Below are positions 10,681 through 21,878 of a stretch of DNA of 64,000 nucleotides, piece by piece. Position numbers and translations under genes: made by a program. The stretch lies in NCBI GenBank assembly GCA_014871385.1, contig CM026426.1, forward strand, positions 106,622,030-106,686,029. The letters are read 5' to 3'. Below the pieces are notes generated by a model. It was not told the origin of the DNA and did no database searches. It saw nothing but the letters and a program-made list of their open reading frames with translations. Within the stretch, counting starts at the first letter, position 1; each line of letters opens with the position of its first letter. The stretch comes from Ceratodon purpureus. Lineage: Eukaryota > Streptophyta > Bryopsida > Pseudoditrichales > Ditrichaceae.

Positions 10681-11376
10681 ATGGATGGACGGGGCGTAAA
10701 ATTGTCGTCAGATCACGTAACGGACGCGACGGACGAATTTTTACCTAACTATCGCACACGCTTATCAAACGAACTCCCGCACGCCAGTAAAATTACCGTA
10801 TTCACAAATTATTACTGTCTACCATGGTAGCGCCAATCATCGCGTGCACGTCACCACATTCGATGCAGACGACAATTATACAGGGGATGTGGATATTCGT
10901 CCCGGGAACGAGGATGAAGAGGAGCCTTATCCTTTCTGCCGTCCGCACAATACTAGGCCAAAGTCTTTGTTTATATCCCATATCGTGACGTGTTACGTGG
11001 CGATTGGGTTTTCTCTCGTCCGAGTAACAAAGACCACCTATCCATTTGGATGAATAGGGCCATAGAGCCTCTTGTAACAGAGCCTAGTCCTAATTATGGT
11101 AAGTTCTAGGTTTCATGGTGGACTCCGATGAAGGGCAAGAAGGAAGGTAAGAAAAAAGTTGCGAGGGAGTGCTGGACAAGACGGTGGGAGAGGGAGTTGA
11201 CGCTTGCGGAGTGGATGGAGTGTAAATCCGTTGTGTACACTCATAGGACCAAGAAAACTACGCATGTGGGGCCTACAAAGTCTCATCTAATACCCGAAGA
11301 GGTTGCGATTGCTGCCGTGGCAAACTTCGAATCGAATGGAATTTCGATGAACTGGAATGACGAGGATGAAGACTAG
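10681..11376 (+). pseudogene. Broken relative of the gene at 1-1068
   Basis: Three coding pieces are visible. The first, from an ATG at 10681 to a stop at about 10827, gives MDGRGVKLSSDHVTDATDE and ends YYCLPW. The second, around 10835-11095, gives ANHRVHVTTFDADDNYTGDV and then, in another frame, DVLRGDWVFSRPSNKDHLSI and WMNRAIEPLVTEPSPNY. The third, 11105-11376, gives VSWWTPMKGKKEGKKK, CWTRRWERELTLAEW and IPEEVAIAAVANFESNG. A GTAAG at 11099 after PNY could be an intron donor. The order G-W/F..P..D..W..RA, V.W/Y.P, RW..TLE, IPLE..I..A parallels residues 225-350 of the first gene, so I read it as the same domain. Function is unknown. Confidence 0.5.
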
Positions 11377-11382
11377 TGGGCG

Positions 11383-11750
11383 GCCCGCCGACGATTGTGA
11401 TCTTAGCTGTAGAAGACATAGGTTGTGAAGTTTCCTCTGTCGGCGTTATAGTTGTACATCGTAAACACTATGATTCCTTTGAATAAGAATTGTATATTAC
11501 CAAGCAACGGTTTACATAGACCCAATATTAATCATCTATTATGCTTGATCTTCCTTTTTTTGTTTTGATGCCTTCCTTTTCTTTCCTAAGGAATCGTCGG
11601 CTGTACGCCGAAGCTACGGACCATATTAGATAATCATCTTGACTGGTGATTCCTATAGGCTGGTCTTAATTGTAGGGCCTGTGATTTTTACGATTGACAA
11701 TGTTACATGACTACTAGGTACTAGTCGGCTGCTCGCCGACGCTTTTCACA
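11383..11750. repeat. GTCGGC/GCCGAC inverted repeats downstream of the broken gene
   Basis: GTCGGCTGCTCGCCGAC (about 11723-11739) is an inverted repeat with 6-bp arms. GTCGGCTGTACGCCGAAG (about 11587) is a near copy, and half-sites lie at about 11387 and 11442. Position and design mirror the GGTCG/CGACC palindromes after the gene at 1-1068. Confidence 0.65.
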
Positions 11751-13281
11751 ACATTGGTAAATCCATTACGCGCTTGGAGAAACTGAGAATTTTTTTTTTA
11801 TCCATTTCATGATATTCTAAGCGGAGTACAACGGTAGTGTTCCGCCCTTTACATGTTCACTTGTATCTAGTACACATCAAAGATGCAACTAAAGCCTCAA
11901 TAACAACTACTAACCGTGAATTCTACTACCACCTGATTGTGAGAGTCAGCTCTATTGAAAACGAGTTGAACAATGTCAACACACAGTAATTCTTCCGAAG
12001 ACATTGTACATGGAGAAAAGTCTCATATGGTTGCTAACGTCCATGAACCGTGCGGTCCTTTGCACTCGACTTGGCTCGGACAGTACTACACCCACTATCG
12101 ATGGATGGAAGCACGGATCCAAACGACGAATACAACGATTGCGGGCTGGCATTCAGTCTGCAACACTGATCTTGGCCAGAGTTACGACTTCCAGCATTGT
12201 CCGAGACGTCATATGCTTCGTCAATGACGCGGAGCCACCCCGCAGTTGACATCGTGTTCGTTGACACTTCCCCTCTGTGGCTGAAGTAAACACTGCCAAT
12301 ACTCTCGGACTCCTCGGACATCAGAGGAAAGGCGATGGCGGAAGCGTTAGAGATTTCAATCAACTCCATGGTGTGAGCGGCACTCCAATACCACTTCGCA
12401 CCTGCCTGGAGAAAGCCGGAATGGCTGTGTTGCGAGAACGGGCGCACTTCACCGCCCTAAACCATGGCCGCAGCTTCTTGACGTCAGCCGGTGTCTCCTG
12501 ATACTGTGGATACCCTACATTGCTACCCCGCCTCCACATCACGACGCAATATTTGCTCTCTTCTAACTTCTATAGTATGCGATTGGTTGACAAAACTTGT
12601 GGCGCTCAGCTGCTATGGCGATGAGAGTTCTGTACCAATTACTGGAAGCGGCAACTGGAGTTCTTCTCATGAGGTGGTGAAATTCTAGTTATCCACTTCT
12701 CTAGGGTTTTTGGACAACTACTGGTCAATGTGGACCTATCCTACTCGTCTGCGACTAGCTGACTACATCCTACTCTAGTCAACAGCCGCTACCCAACGAG
12801 GACCTATTCTACCCTTCCGCAGCTAGCCGAGTAGGGCCTACTCTCCTAGTACGCGGGTAGCCAACTAGGACTAACTTAACTAGGAATAACTTAGACAGAA
12901 ATAACTTAAAGGATTGGCAGATATCTACCTAAGCGTAATCAATCCACATTGTTTACTTATCTTCGTATGGTCTAACTTTGAAGGTGAGTATTATTCTACC
13001 CTGCAACGCCTCGCGCATACACATGACAACTTTCGCCAATTTCTGAATTCTGTCGAGGGCAAGGTCTCCTTTGAATGCAATTCTAGGCGTACAACAAAAA
13101 TCAAACTGGATGGATAACTTTTCTTTTTGATGTATTTCTAATCTCACATTATCTGACAATTTCTTGTCATTTTTGTATGTATTTCAAATTCCATAGGTCA
13201 GTCGAGTAAGCAAGACTTTGGCTCTCCTAGTTAGCTGCCAGCCGACTAGATTGCACATTGAACGTCGTGACCGTGAATACA
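11751..13281. other. Unassigned stretch with overlapping frames
   Basis: Between about 11970 and 12540 GC content rises and frames are open on both strands. The longest is a 137-residue minus-strand frame (12447-12034) containing WYWSAAHTMELIEISNASAI, followed upstream by a shorter frame in another phase with YPQYQETPADVKKLRPWF. This may be a decayed coding region; I do not recognise it. The remainder (12690-13280) is low in coding signal, with recurrent TAGCCGACTAG-like words. Confidence 0.25.
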
Positions 13282-13722
13282 CATTAGGGGAAAAATGGGG
13301 TCTCCATAGGGCCTTGTAAGGCAGCCCGGATTAGATGAGCTTCCTGCCTACTGACACTTCTCTGCAAAATCTCATTGGTGGATATCCTGCCCGATGACAA
13401 CAGAATTCGCCAGCCTGACAATATGATTCGCCCCGCTGACAACAGGATCCGCTAATGTCCAATGGGGTGACAACAGTGGGCACACGCTCATTGATAGTGT
13501 CATTACTACTTGTTTTGTCCAATGGGGTGAGAGCAATGGGCAACGCCTTTGCTGCAAGCGATTGGCTGGACCCCCCAAATGCCAACTACTGGCACTACTG
13601 GCAGCATTTGGCGACCTGCTGGCACCATTGGTGCCAGCAGGTAAAGTGCACGGGCATGGCCTAATTTTCAGGCACGGATTCCGACCAAAGGCCTTTTGGA
13701 GACCCCAATCTTCCCCTAATGG
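13282..13722. mobile_element. MITE, CATTAGG family, copy 1 (about 440 bp)
   Basis: The ends are inverted: the left begins CATTAGGGG and has TGGGGTCTCCATAGGGCC, the right has GGCCTTTTGGAGACCCCA and ends CCCCTAATGG. The ends match those of the MITE at 22834-23235. There is no coding capacity. Inside lie a duplicated GTCCAATGGGGTGA segment (about 13456 and 13518) and a palindrome at 13615-13641 with arms CCTGCTGGCACC and GGTGCCAGCAGG. The GCTGGCA word links it to the element starting at 55294. Confidence 0.75.
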
Positions 13723-13904
13723 TTGCGTTGTGAAGGACGAGTGCGGAGTCCTCACACACACACTCCTCAATGAGAAAAGCCTAGCAGTGGCATCCACTCA
13801 GCGGGTCGCCAAGCATCTTTCCTTCACCCGTTTCACTTCATAGATCTAAATTTCACATGTGATGTATTTCTTTTATTTAGCATCTCTAGATTTTTAAGGA
13901 TAGA

Positions 13905-14045
13905 GTTTCTAGGGTTTAGGGTTTAGAGTTTTAAGTTTGTGGTTTCTAGGATTTAGGGTTTCTAGGATTTAGGGTTTCTAGGGTTTAGGGTTTCTGGGGT
14001 TCATGGTTTCTAGGGTTCAGGGTTTCCAAGGATTAAGGTTTTCAG
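13905..14045 (+). repeat. Degenerate plant-type telomere-like repeats (TTTAGGG)
   Basis: About ten units of GGGTTTAGGG/GGGTTTCTAGG type occur in a row. They are interstitial rather than a chromosome end, as unique sequence continues on both sides. A short CCCTAAA run occurs near 18385. Confidence 0.8.
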
Positions 14046-14059
14046 TCAGCCGCTCGCTG

Positions 14060-16600
14060 AGGGGATCGGCGATGCCAGTGGGATATGGATGTCCTGATTT
14101 GAATATTATATTAGAATTCACTCATTTTATTTTATTCCTTGAGCGCGGAATGCATTTTGTCTTAAATATTTCCCTTCTTTTTGTTGAAATTTGAGGGAAA
14201 ATACATCAAATGAACGTTTATTGATGATGCAAAGTAGTCCATAAGTGAGCGTTTTGTGCATAGTTACTTAAATATCCCATTTTTGTTCTCCACAACATTA
14301 TTTTTTTTTAAATTATTTTCTTCCTTATTTAACTTTCTAATCTTATTTGCACTCCTCTCTACTTCTATCTCATTTTATCCCTTCCAATTATCGCCTTTAC
14401 TATATTTGATCTTCTATTTTTTTATTTTTTTTTAAATTTTTTTTTATCTAAATTTACCTACTTAACAAAAAAAATGAAAGATAAAATGAAATCTAGTTCC
14501 GGATTGGGGGATATCCTGTTTTTTCTAATATTCTAGGATCCCACAGTCCAAACAACATATTCTAAACCGCGTATAATGTCTCCAACATCCATCAAGGTAT
14601 TCATCCTATATGACCATATTCGTTGTTTTGAGACAACTTTTGAACTTTGAGACTTTTTGCCTACAATTTCAGCAATTGTTTTAAGACAATTTGAACTTTT
14701 TTTTTACTTTTTAATTATAGATTATCCTTGATTCGAGGATAATCTTCTCATATATAGTCAAAAAAAATTCTGACAAATATAGAATCAATCAAGGAATCAC
14801 TGAAAAATCTACAGTCAAGCATTAAATTGAGACTATGAAAAGACTCAATTTAACAAATATGGTGTTCTATTCTCTATCTGACTTATCTTGTTATTTGCAT
14901 TTTCTGTCCATGCCTTCTTGACATGCTTGAAATATAGTAGGACCTTTGACATCGGCTACAACTCCCTGTAGTCTAGTGTGGTTGTCAGAAAGATGCACTA
15001 CACGTGATCATTAATCGATTAATATGCCCCAAATTCAAAAAAATATAAAGCTTGACTTTAGCTTACTCTAGGACGTTCAATTCAGCTTGAGCATTGTCCA
15101 AAATATTTTACGAAGGCTCCCATTCTACTTTGACAAATAGGCATTTGTCCTTCAGTGCCTTGTAGGACAAGTTTCAAGTCGATCTCTGTGGAACTAGAGA
15201 TAATGAAATAAGCAATCGGTATACCATTCCGCCATTTGTCAAACACCATAACGGTGTACAATGATTACTGCATCAAATTGTATGCACAGGAAGTTTGGTA
15301 TGAGACTAGGTTTAGGTAAAAGCCAGAGTAAGTAATCACCTACTCCTTCTCGCACTACACATACGCGTACAAAATTTCTAGGTACTCAAGTTATTTCAAA
15401 CTCCACTCACTCGTAAGTCACTTGTATCAAACGTGGCGTTTACGGAGATAACACTTTTGTAGCCAAATTTCACAAGCACAGCCTTCTGCCAGGCTGTCTG
15501 AATTCGAAGGTGAAGGGGGTGTTGTCTTGTTCCTTCTTTTTGATATACAACAGACCGTGTTCTTGATAAAAGAAACGCCTTCTATGTTCTTGTCCTTCCT
15601 GAGCCTAATGCTAGCGGTCTCATTGTGCTTCAGATATGTGGACGAGAGACAATAATTTATCCCTTTTTCAATGGAGAGGATGTAGTGTTAAATTCAAAAT
15701 TTCTAAGATCCAAAATTTTCGGCATCACATAAATGTCCTTGCATTACATATCCAATTCCATTTGTAGAACAAAGTATTACATAGTATCTAAAAACAGATC
15801 TAGTAGGACCCGCAAATTAAGGGTTGTCACATACCATATAGCGCAGTGGGACCTTGTGCCAAGCATGGAAAATTGCATTACACTACACCAAAATCAAATA
15901 ATCTTCTAACATATTCTCTTTGCTAGGTAATGCGCCAAATATCATCCATTACATCTATGTCAAAATGCTGTCCATGGCCGATGGACCCATCATTTGAATA
16001 ATAGGTGCTAAAAGAGGCTTGGCTTGACAGCCAAACCCTTTAACAGGTCAACCCTCCGCAACTATGGAGAAGAGGGACCAGTCGTCGGGCAGCACGAGTA
16101 CCCTCAAATAGAATTTCAATGGGAGTGATTAATGCAACACCGGATGTATGGCTTTTTCAACAGTGCCGAGAGTGAAGAAGCACATACGAGTGATGCAAAC
16201 CCTAAACATAGAAGTACACAAGTGTAATGCCGTACTAAATGTGATGATGACACAGCCAATGACTACCACAACATGCAACTATGGTGATAGAAGGGAATCC
16301 CACAAAAAAGTAAGGGTTCACAAATGGTAAACCAATTTGCTAATCTCCACGATCCAGAAGACTAGCACTAATTTGTCCAATCTAGCTCCTCCTATATACA
16401 CCTCACATACCAGGAAGTTTAGCTCAAACCCTCATCAGAATAGAATTGAAGTCGAAAAACTTGCGAACTGGAATATTCTGAAACCACCATATAAATTCAA
16501 AGAAATTCATGGCCTTTCCTCCACATCAGCTCATTCAAGAATAAATATGGTGAGTTCCAATTGAACTTGTGTGGTGTAAATAGTGTTCATCAACAGATGA
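14060..16600. other. AT-rich intergenic stretch
   Basis: I see no gene. Two perfect inverted repeats stand out: GATTATCCT..AGGATAATC around 14718-14744 and TTAAATTGAG..CTCAATTTAA around 14823-14855. Part of the end nearest 16604 may contain the missing 3' exon of the maturase-like gene. Confidence 0.4.
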
Positions 16601-16603
16601 CAG

Positions 16604-17763
16604 TCAACCGTACTGTATCAAGGCACCCAAAAACTTGGTCATTTCAGTGCAGGCGTTAGAGACTGTGCTTGTTCGCTCGTTAATATCAAACTTCAACTTC
16701 TGTTGCAAAAATGTTTGCACTGCTTGGCGAATGGAGAGGCCGTCTTGCTTGCTACCCTTAAGACCGAAAAGAATGTTGTCAGCATACCGCAAGTACTTGA
16801 GCTTCTTACGATGCTCGTCTCCAGCGGGACTTAGTGCACCATCTTCGAACATGGAGATGAGCTCATCCTCCACGTAGCAATCGAGTTGATGGAGAAGAAT
16901 GTTGTTGCACAAGGGGGAAATGATGGAGCCCCTGACTAGCTCTGTGTTGTACTGAGTGCGGTCTGTGAGGTTATAAATATCAACGTACCCAGCATTGAGA
17001 AGCTTCCGAATTAAATCCTCCAGGGACTTGGAGTGGAGCACAGGAGCCATTAGCTCAAGAAGAATCTCATGATGGGCCTTCGTGAAGATCTTCTGCAAGT
17101 CGATTTGCACGAGCCATGACATGCCCAGCCAAGAGGAGCGCAGCACTTTCAGACAGCTGTGGCAAGAACGTCCGATGCGAAACCCATGGCTCGAGACTCG
17201 AAAAGTGGGCTCAAAAGCAGGTTCCAACAGCAACAGCAGGGCTGTCTGCACCACTTTGTCGATTGTCGACGAGATGGCAAGAGGCCGGCCCCCGTCTGGC
17301 GTCGGCAGAATCACACGCTGTGCCGGCTTGGGGACATACCTGGATAATCCAAAACGTGGCTGAATTTAACACAGTTTACATAATTGTTTCCATACTGTAA
17401 AAAAAGAAAAATCCGTTGTTCAAATTTATAAATTTCACCGATTCAGCAACAACAGACGAGTCAAGCTCAAAACCAGCCCATGTCCCCGAAAAAGAATCCA
17501 CGTTATTACCTGTGTCTCCGGAGCTCCTCTGAAATCCTCTGAAAACCTCGTTCCGTCAACTCTGTTTGCGCTCTACCGTCTATCCCCGGTGCCACTGTTC
17601 TGTGCAGCCTCTCATACGCGGTCCTGAGGTGGTCCACGTCGTATACATCCGAGTATGCGATCCCGTTATGTCCATTGTGTGACTCTTGCAGCACATGATA
17701 TAATCGATAGGGAGCACCACTACCCGGAAAGCACTGCAAATCCAATTGCAGCAACTTCTGCAT
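16604..17763 (-). CDS. Nuclear group II intron-type reverse transcriptase/maturase-like gene, two exons seen
   Basis: Exon A (17763-17510) encodes LRTAYERLHRTV, then the GIDG motif and a segment ending SEELRRHR. Exon B (17339-16604) continues RYVPKP, ILPTPDGGRPLAISSTIDKV, SSHGFRIGRSCHSCL, the first catalytic region VQIDLQKIF, RGSIISPLCNNILLHQLD, the YLRYADN box and KFLGALI near the thumb. These are the RT0-RT7 blocks of group II intron proteins. The join is by a canonical GT..AG intron of 170 bp (17509-17340), which restores the reading frame and the expected HRYVPKP context; a spliceosomal intron means a nuclear gene, like plant nMAT proteins that act in organellar intron splicing. The usual YADD is YADN, so polymerase activity is doubtful. 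The frame ends at 16604 without a recognisable domain X; a donor-like GTTGACTG there could lead to a further exon. The start is uncertain. Confidence 0.75.
17340..17509 (-). other. Predicted spliceosomal intron in the maturase-like gene
   Basis: The borders are ACAG|GTAATAACG and TTATCCAG|GTATGTCC on the minus strand, splitting an Arg codon (AG|G). Removing it fuses the two RT fragments in frame. Confidence 0.75.
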
Positions 17764-18678
17764 GTAGAAGTAGACAGGATAAGTGGAATATTCAACAATA
17801 GAAACAACATAGACATGTTTGTAAACAGATTGCTGTTAGTTAGGTAAATTATTTGAGGAGCTAATTCACGGTTTACAGTTAAAGGTCTACGCCACCTTAA
17901 GCCCCGAGGTCAAGTATAGCCGAATACCAAGCCACTTCTATGCATTTAGAACCAATTTCCTGAAGTTGACTACACCATCACGATGAATCGAACATGCTAT
18001 GTTGAAGAAATCAATTAAAAAAACGGTGGTCTTAAGAGAATACCACGCGGTCTTTTGCTAAGCGACGGAGAACACCATCAACAGCTTTCATTTTCTCTCT
18101 CCTCAGACTCTTCCTCAATCTTCAATTTCTCAACAGCGTCTTCAATCTATGCAGATCCTACTTGCTGCAACCCCTATGAACATTCACACAATTCCTGAGC
18201 TAAATTCCCGCAACATGCACAGAGCACAAAATTGACCAAACCAAGTGTAACCTTGATTAACTCCTAAACAATAATGACGAATTCCTCAATTGCGAATTTA
18301 TATAATAAGCCACAAAACCTCTCAATCTGATAACCCATAAAATTTCGTAGAGCAAAGAAAAACCACATTCTCAAGCTTAAACCCTAAACCCTAAATCTTA
18401 CACCTAATCACAAACGGACACCTAATCACACATTCTAAGCTACACACGCCAAAGGTAAAGAAAAATACTAGAACGAAACCAATGTCACCGTCCAACCATT
18501 CCCATTGGAAAAGCCATGCCATACGCGGGCAGATCAACGCAACACCACCCTCATCACCAAACTCTCAACCGAAAAGCCAGTAATTTATCCCATCCGCTGG
18601 TTATGTGTGCGGGGGTTGTGTTTAGCGACTAGCGGCTACTTCTCGAGGTCGAACAATATTGATTTTTGTGGAACAATA
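17764..18678. other. Intergenic stretch
   Basis: No gene is recognised. A short CCCTAAACCCTAAATC run (about 18385) resembles plant telomere repeats. An N-terminal targeting exon of the maturase-like gene could lie here but I cannot define it. Confidence 0.35.
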
Positions 18679-19081
18679 AGGTGGAGGCACCTATAACCGA
18701 CCAGTTAAGAGATTTGCCACTAAGATTGGAGGTGTATAAGTTGAGGGAGATTTTTCCTTGAAGGGGAAACAGGATAAGGAGGAATGCAACTTTAAAAGTC
18801 ATGTTTACTTCAATATTTAATTTACTATGAATTTTGGAAGACATTTTTTTTGTAATACATATACCTGATATGTAGGCCCACCTAAAACCGACCACCATGA
18901 CAATGCTACTACCAAAATATTCTTTTTGATTCCCTTTGATTCCCTTTCTACCAATCATGCTTGATACTTTCTTCTAGATCTTCCAAGATTTTGAATAGTA
19001 AGTGGTTGGAAATGGAGGTCGGAAATAGAGAAGTCTACTGATTAGTTGTGGGTACCTGGTCGGCTATAGTTGCCTCCACCT
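18679..19081. mobile_element. MITE with TA target-site duplication (403 bp, mariner/Stowaway-like)
   Basis: The left end AGGTGGAGGCACCTATAACC is the near-perfect reverse complement of the right end GGTCGGCTATAGTTGCCTCC followed by ACCT, with about 28-bp inverted repeats and few mismatches. Both ends are flanked by TA (18677-18678 and 19082-19083), the duplication typical of Tc1/mariner-type elements. An internal CCACCTAAAACCGACCA (about 18880) repeats the terminal motif. There is no coding capacity. Confidence 0.75.
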
Positions 19082-19083
19082 TA

Positions 19084-20060
19084 GTCTTGTATGAAACAGG
19101 AAAAACTAAAAATTAGAAGAGACCTCTCTAGAAAGCATGTGCTTCAACTCAACTCCATCATGATAATCGGAAATGTTTGATTTGAATGAGGTGGTAGCGA
19201 CACTCCAGTAACATAATTCTTAAAATCTTCAACTTTTGTAGGCGATTCATTTTTATCCAACTTCAATCTCAAAGTGTATGAAGATTGAAACGACTATCTT
19301 CAAATGCAAAAAAATCCTCTAATCCCATTGTTTCATTTGTGCACTTCTTTTCAACTGTCCAAAAAAGATGAATTCAATTTCCTTTGAATCCAAACTCTCT
19401 AAGACAATGTGTTGGAATTCTTGAATAATCGCAATTTTTAAAGCTTGTAGCTTGATTTAGATGTATTGTTTGTGTTTTTTAGAACTTGGATGAAAGATGA
19501 ATTTATGAGTTAAATTAAAAGTTGGTATTGTCACAAATCTCCTAACAGGCTTGCCACCAACTCTCAAACAACTTCACAATAATAAGATGAAGGAGAATAT
19601 AAAAACTCAATATATTCATTATAGAACTATATAAACTACAAAGATTAATATATATTGTCTAAGGCTCACCACCCAACTACAAAGAAGTGATCATAGAAGA
19701 AGTGTCTCACCTTTTCACCTCCAAGCCTTTATATACTAATTCCTTCCAAAAAAACTATTGTCTATTTTAGAGAGTTTATCCTATTCATAGATCTTTCTAT
19801 ATTCTTCTATCTCCTTTACTTCTATATCTAGAGTAAAGATAATTCATTATCATCTAAATACAACATGGTAGTCTAATTGTAGTGCACCTCATCTTGAGTT
19901 GTCTAACTTTTGTACATATATTCTCAATCTGAAGTAGTCTGACTACTGCACTAAATATGGAGCTGTTTAAGCATGTGTTAAGTATGTCGAATGGCTCTCA
20001 CGGCATTGCGGGAGAACTTCTGAGCTCCGTGAATCCCAATTAGGTGCCCTCCCATGCTTT
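19084..20060. other. AT-rich intergenic stretch, nothing recognised
   Basis: There is no convincing reading frame or repeat. It borders the C-rich 5' part of the LINE. Confidence 0.4.
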
Positions 20061-21878
20061 AGAATTTTTTTGGCCATGGCCCTGCACCTCGCCACTGTGG
20101 TAGGACCTTGCAACCTCTTTGCTCCTGTTACTGTACCCTCGCCCTTGTGCTTTACCCTCTCCCTTCTGCTCCTACTCATTTCCACAATTGGGACACCACT
20201 CACTCCCCCCGTCATTCCATTTCTTTATATCCATTCGCCCCCCACCCCACTAGCGAGCTGCCTTCAATCTGTCTGCACACGTATCTGCCCCCCAGTCTAC
20301 AGCAACTCCGTTGGCCCTCTTGGCCGCATTACCTTGGCCCTCCAAGGCCGCGCCACTCCGCCCACTTTCAAGCGCGCATTTGCTGCGTCGTCTCCGAATA
20401 GTCCCCCCCCCTCCTTCCAAGCTGCGAGTTCTTCCAGAGGAGCCCTCCACGCTCAACTTTGGCAACTACTACCCCGCCACCATGTTCAACCATGTCTCCC
20501 ATTTCTCCAGCTCCACACATTCCCACTCTCTCGCTCACTGCACTACATTTCAAACACATTATGTCAATAGCTCATTCCCATTTGCCCGCCATAATTACAT
20601 CGCTCTTACACCCGCACACATTCAACCCTCCGCTCCCCTCTTTACACACACCAACACATCTCTCCCCACACATTTCACGCACATTCCCCCCTCCCTTTCC
20701 CACTGCCATCCATCTATCCTCCCCCCCGCACACCCCTGCTGTACACCCCTCAGCCCACACCACCGCCACTCATCCCCCTACAATGACCTCCCCCCAAGCC
20801 TTCCATTTCCCACCCCGACACACCCTCGCAATCCAACTTGCACTACCAACATCCCACACCACATACACAACACCGAGCATTCATTTTACTCTAAATTTTA
20901 TTGATCATAACAAATTGCCTTTTTTCTCTTTGCCACCATTTACAAAAATCCCTATACAACCTCCCACCTCCTATCTGGAACTACAACCTTGTTCTACCTC
21001 ACCTACCACTAGATTCCTACCCAACCGCATCCTCCATCTTCCTCTCGCCATCTCCTCCACAGCTCACCATGTCTCTCTTGTCCGACCATGCACAGCCTGC
21101 CGTCCTTTACTTCCCCTCCCTCCTCTCCATATTTGCACAGACCCCCACGCCTCTGTGTGCACCCCATCCGCCCGCCTCCTCCTCACCTCCTTAGCTCCTC
21201 CCCAAACCCCCTCCAAACCCCTCTCCACCTCCCCGACAAAACGCCCCCCCCCCCTCCTACAACTTTGTCCTCTCTACTCCACCTTTCTCCTACCCACACA
21301 CTGTTTGCACACAACTTCTAGTCCACCGCACACCCCTGTGCCACTCCATCACTCAACCCCGCTTCTCCTCATTCACCCAGTCTACCAACTCCCCCTTCCC
21401 ATCGTAACCCCCCATCCACATCCACCTCTACAAATCTCACCAGCAATCCTCTGGCCCTGCCCCTTCTTCCCACATCCTCCACGATCCGCCCCCACTTCGC
21501 TCCACCCTCACTCCTCCAACCGCTGCCCACTCACCCACACACCCCACTTGTTCGTCACTCCCAGTTCCCCCACTCCCTAACTAATACGCTCAATTCCCAC
21601 TCCCATTGATCTCTCTACCCGTCCCCCCTCCCCCCTCCCAAAAAAAAATAAAAATAAAAATGCACTTCTCACATTTACCACCTCGCCACCCCTACCACGC
21701 CAACCTTGCTCCCACTATACATACCCCATCCTTTCCCACACTTGTCTACTCACGCCATTAGCTCCACAGGTACTTCCCCTCCCAACCTTCCTCTCCTCCC
21801 GTACCTTTGCATTTTCATTCCATTAAATCTACTAACCATTCATTTGCTTCAGACCTTACCTTCTCAATTCGCTTCTCA
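20060..21878 (+). other. C/T-rich, G-poor leader of the LINE
   Basis: Long frames here, up to 373 codons, are rich in Pro, Ser, Thr and His and stay open only because the strand is almost free of G and poor in A. I regard them as untranslated or low-complexity sequence rather than genes. Confidence 0.5.

Noticed and set aside
12034-12447. A 137-residue minus-strand protein
   Set aside because: It is not recognised, and frames on the opposite strand are equally open. It is reported only as an uncertain stretch.
20459-21580. A 373-codon Pro/Ser/Thr-rich protein; similarly the frame at 24556-25617
   Set aside because: The frames stay open because the strand has almost no G. There is no domain, and overlapping frames are open as well.
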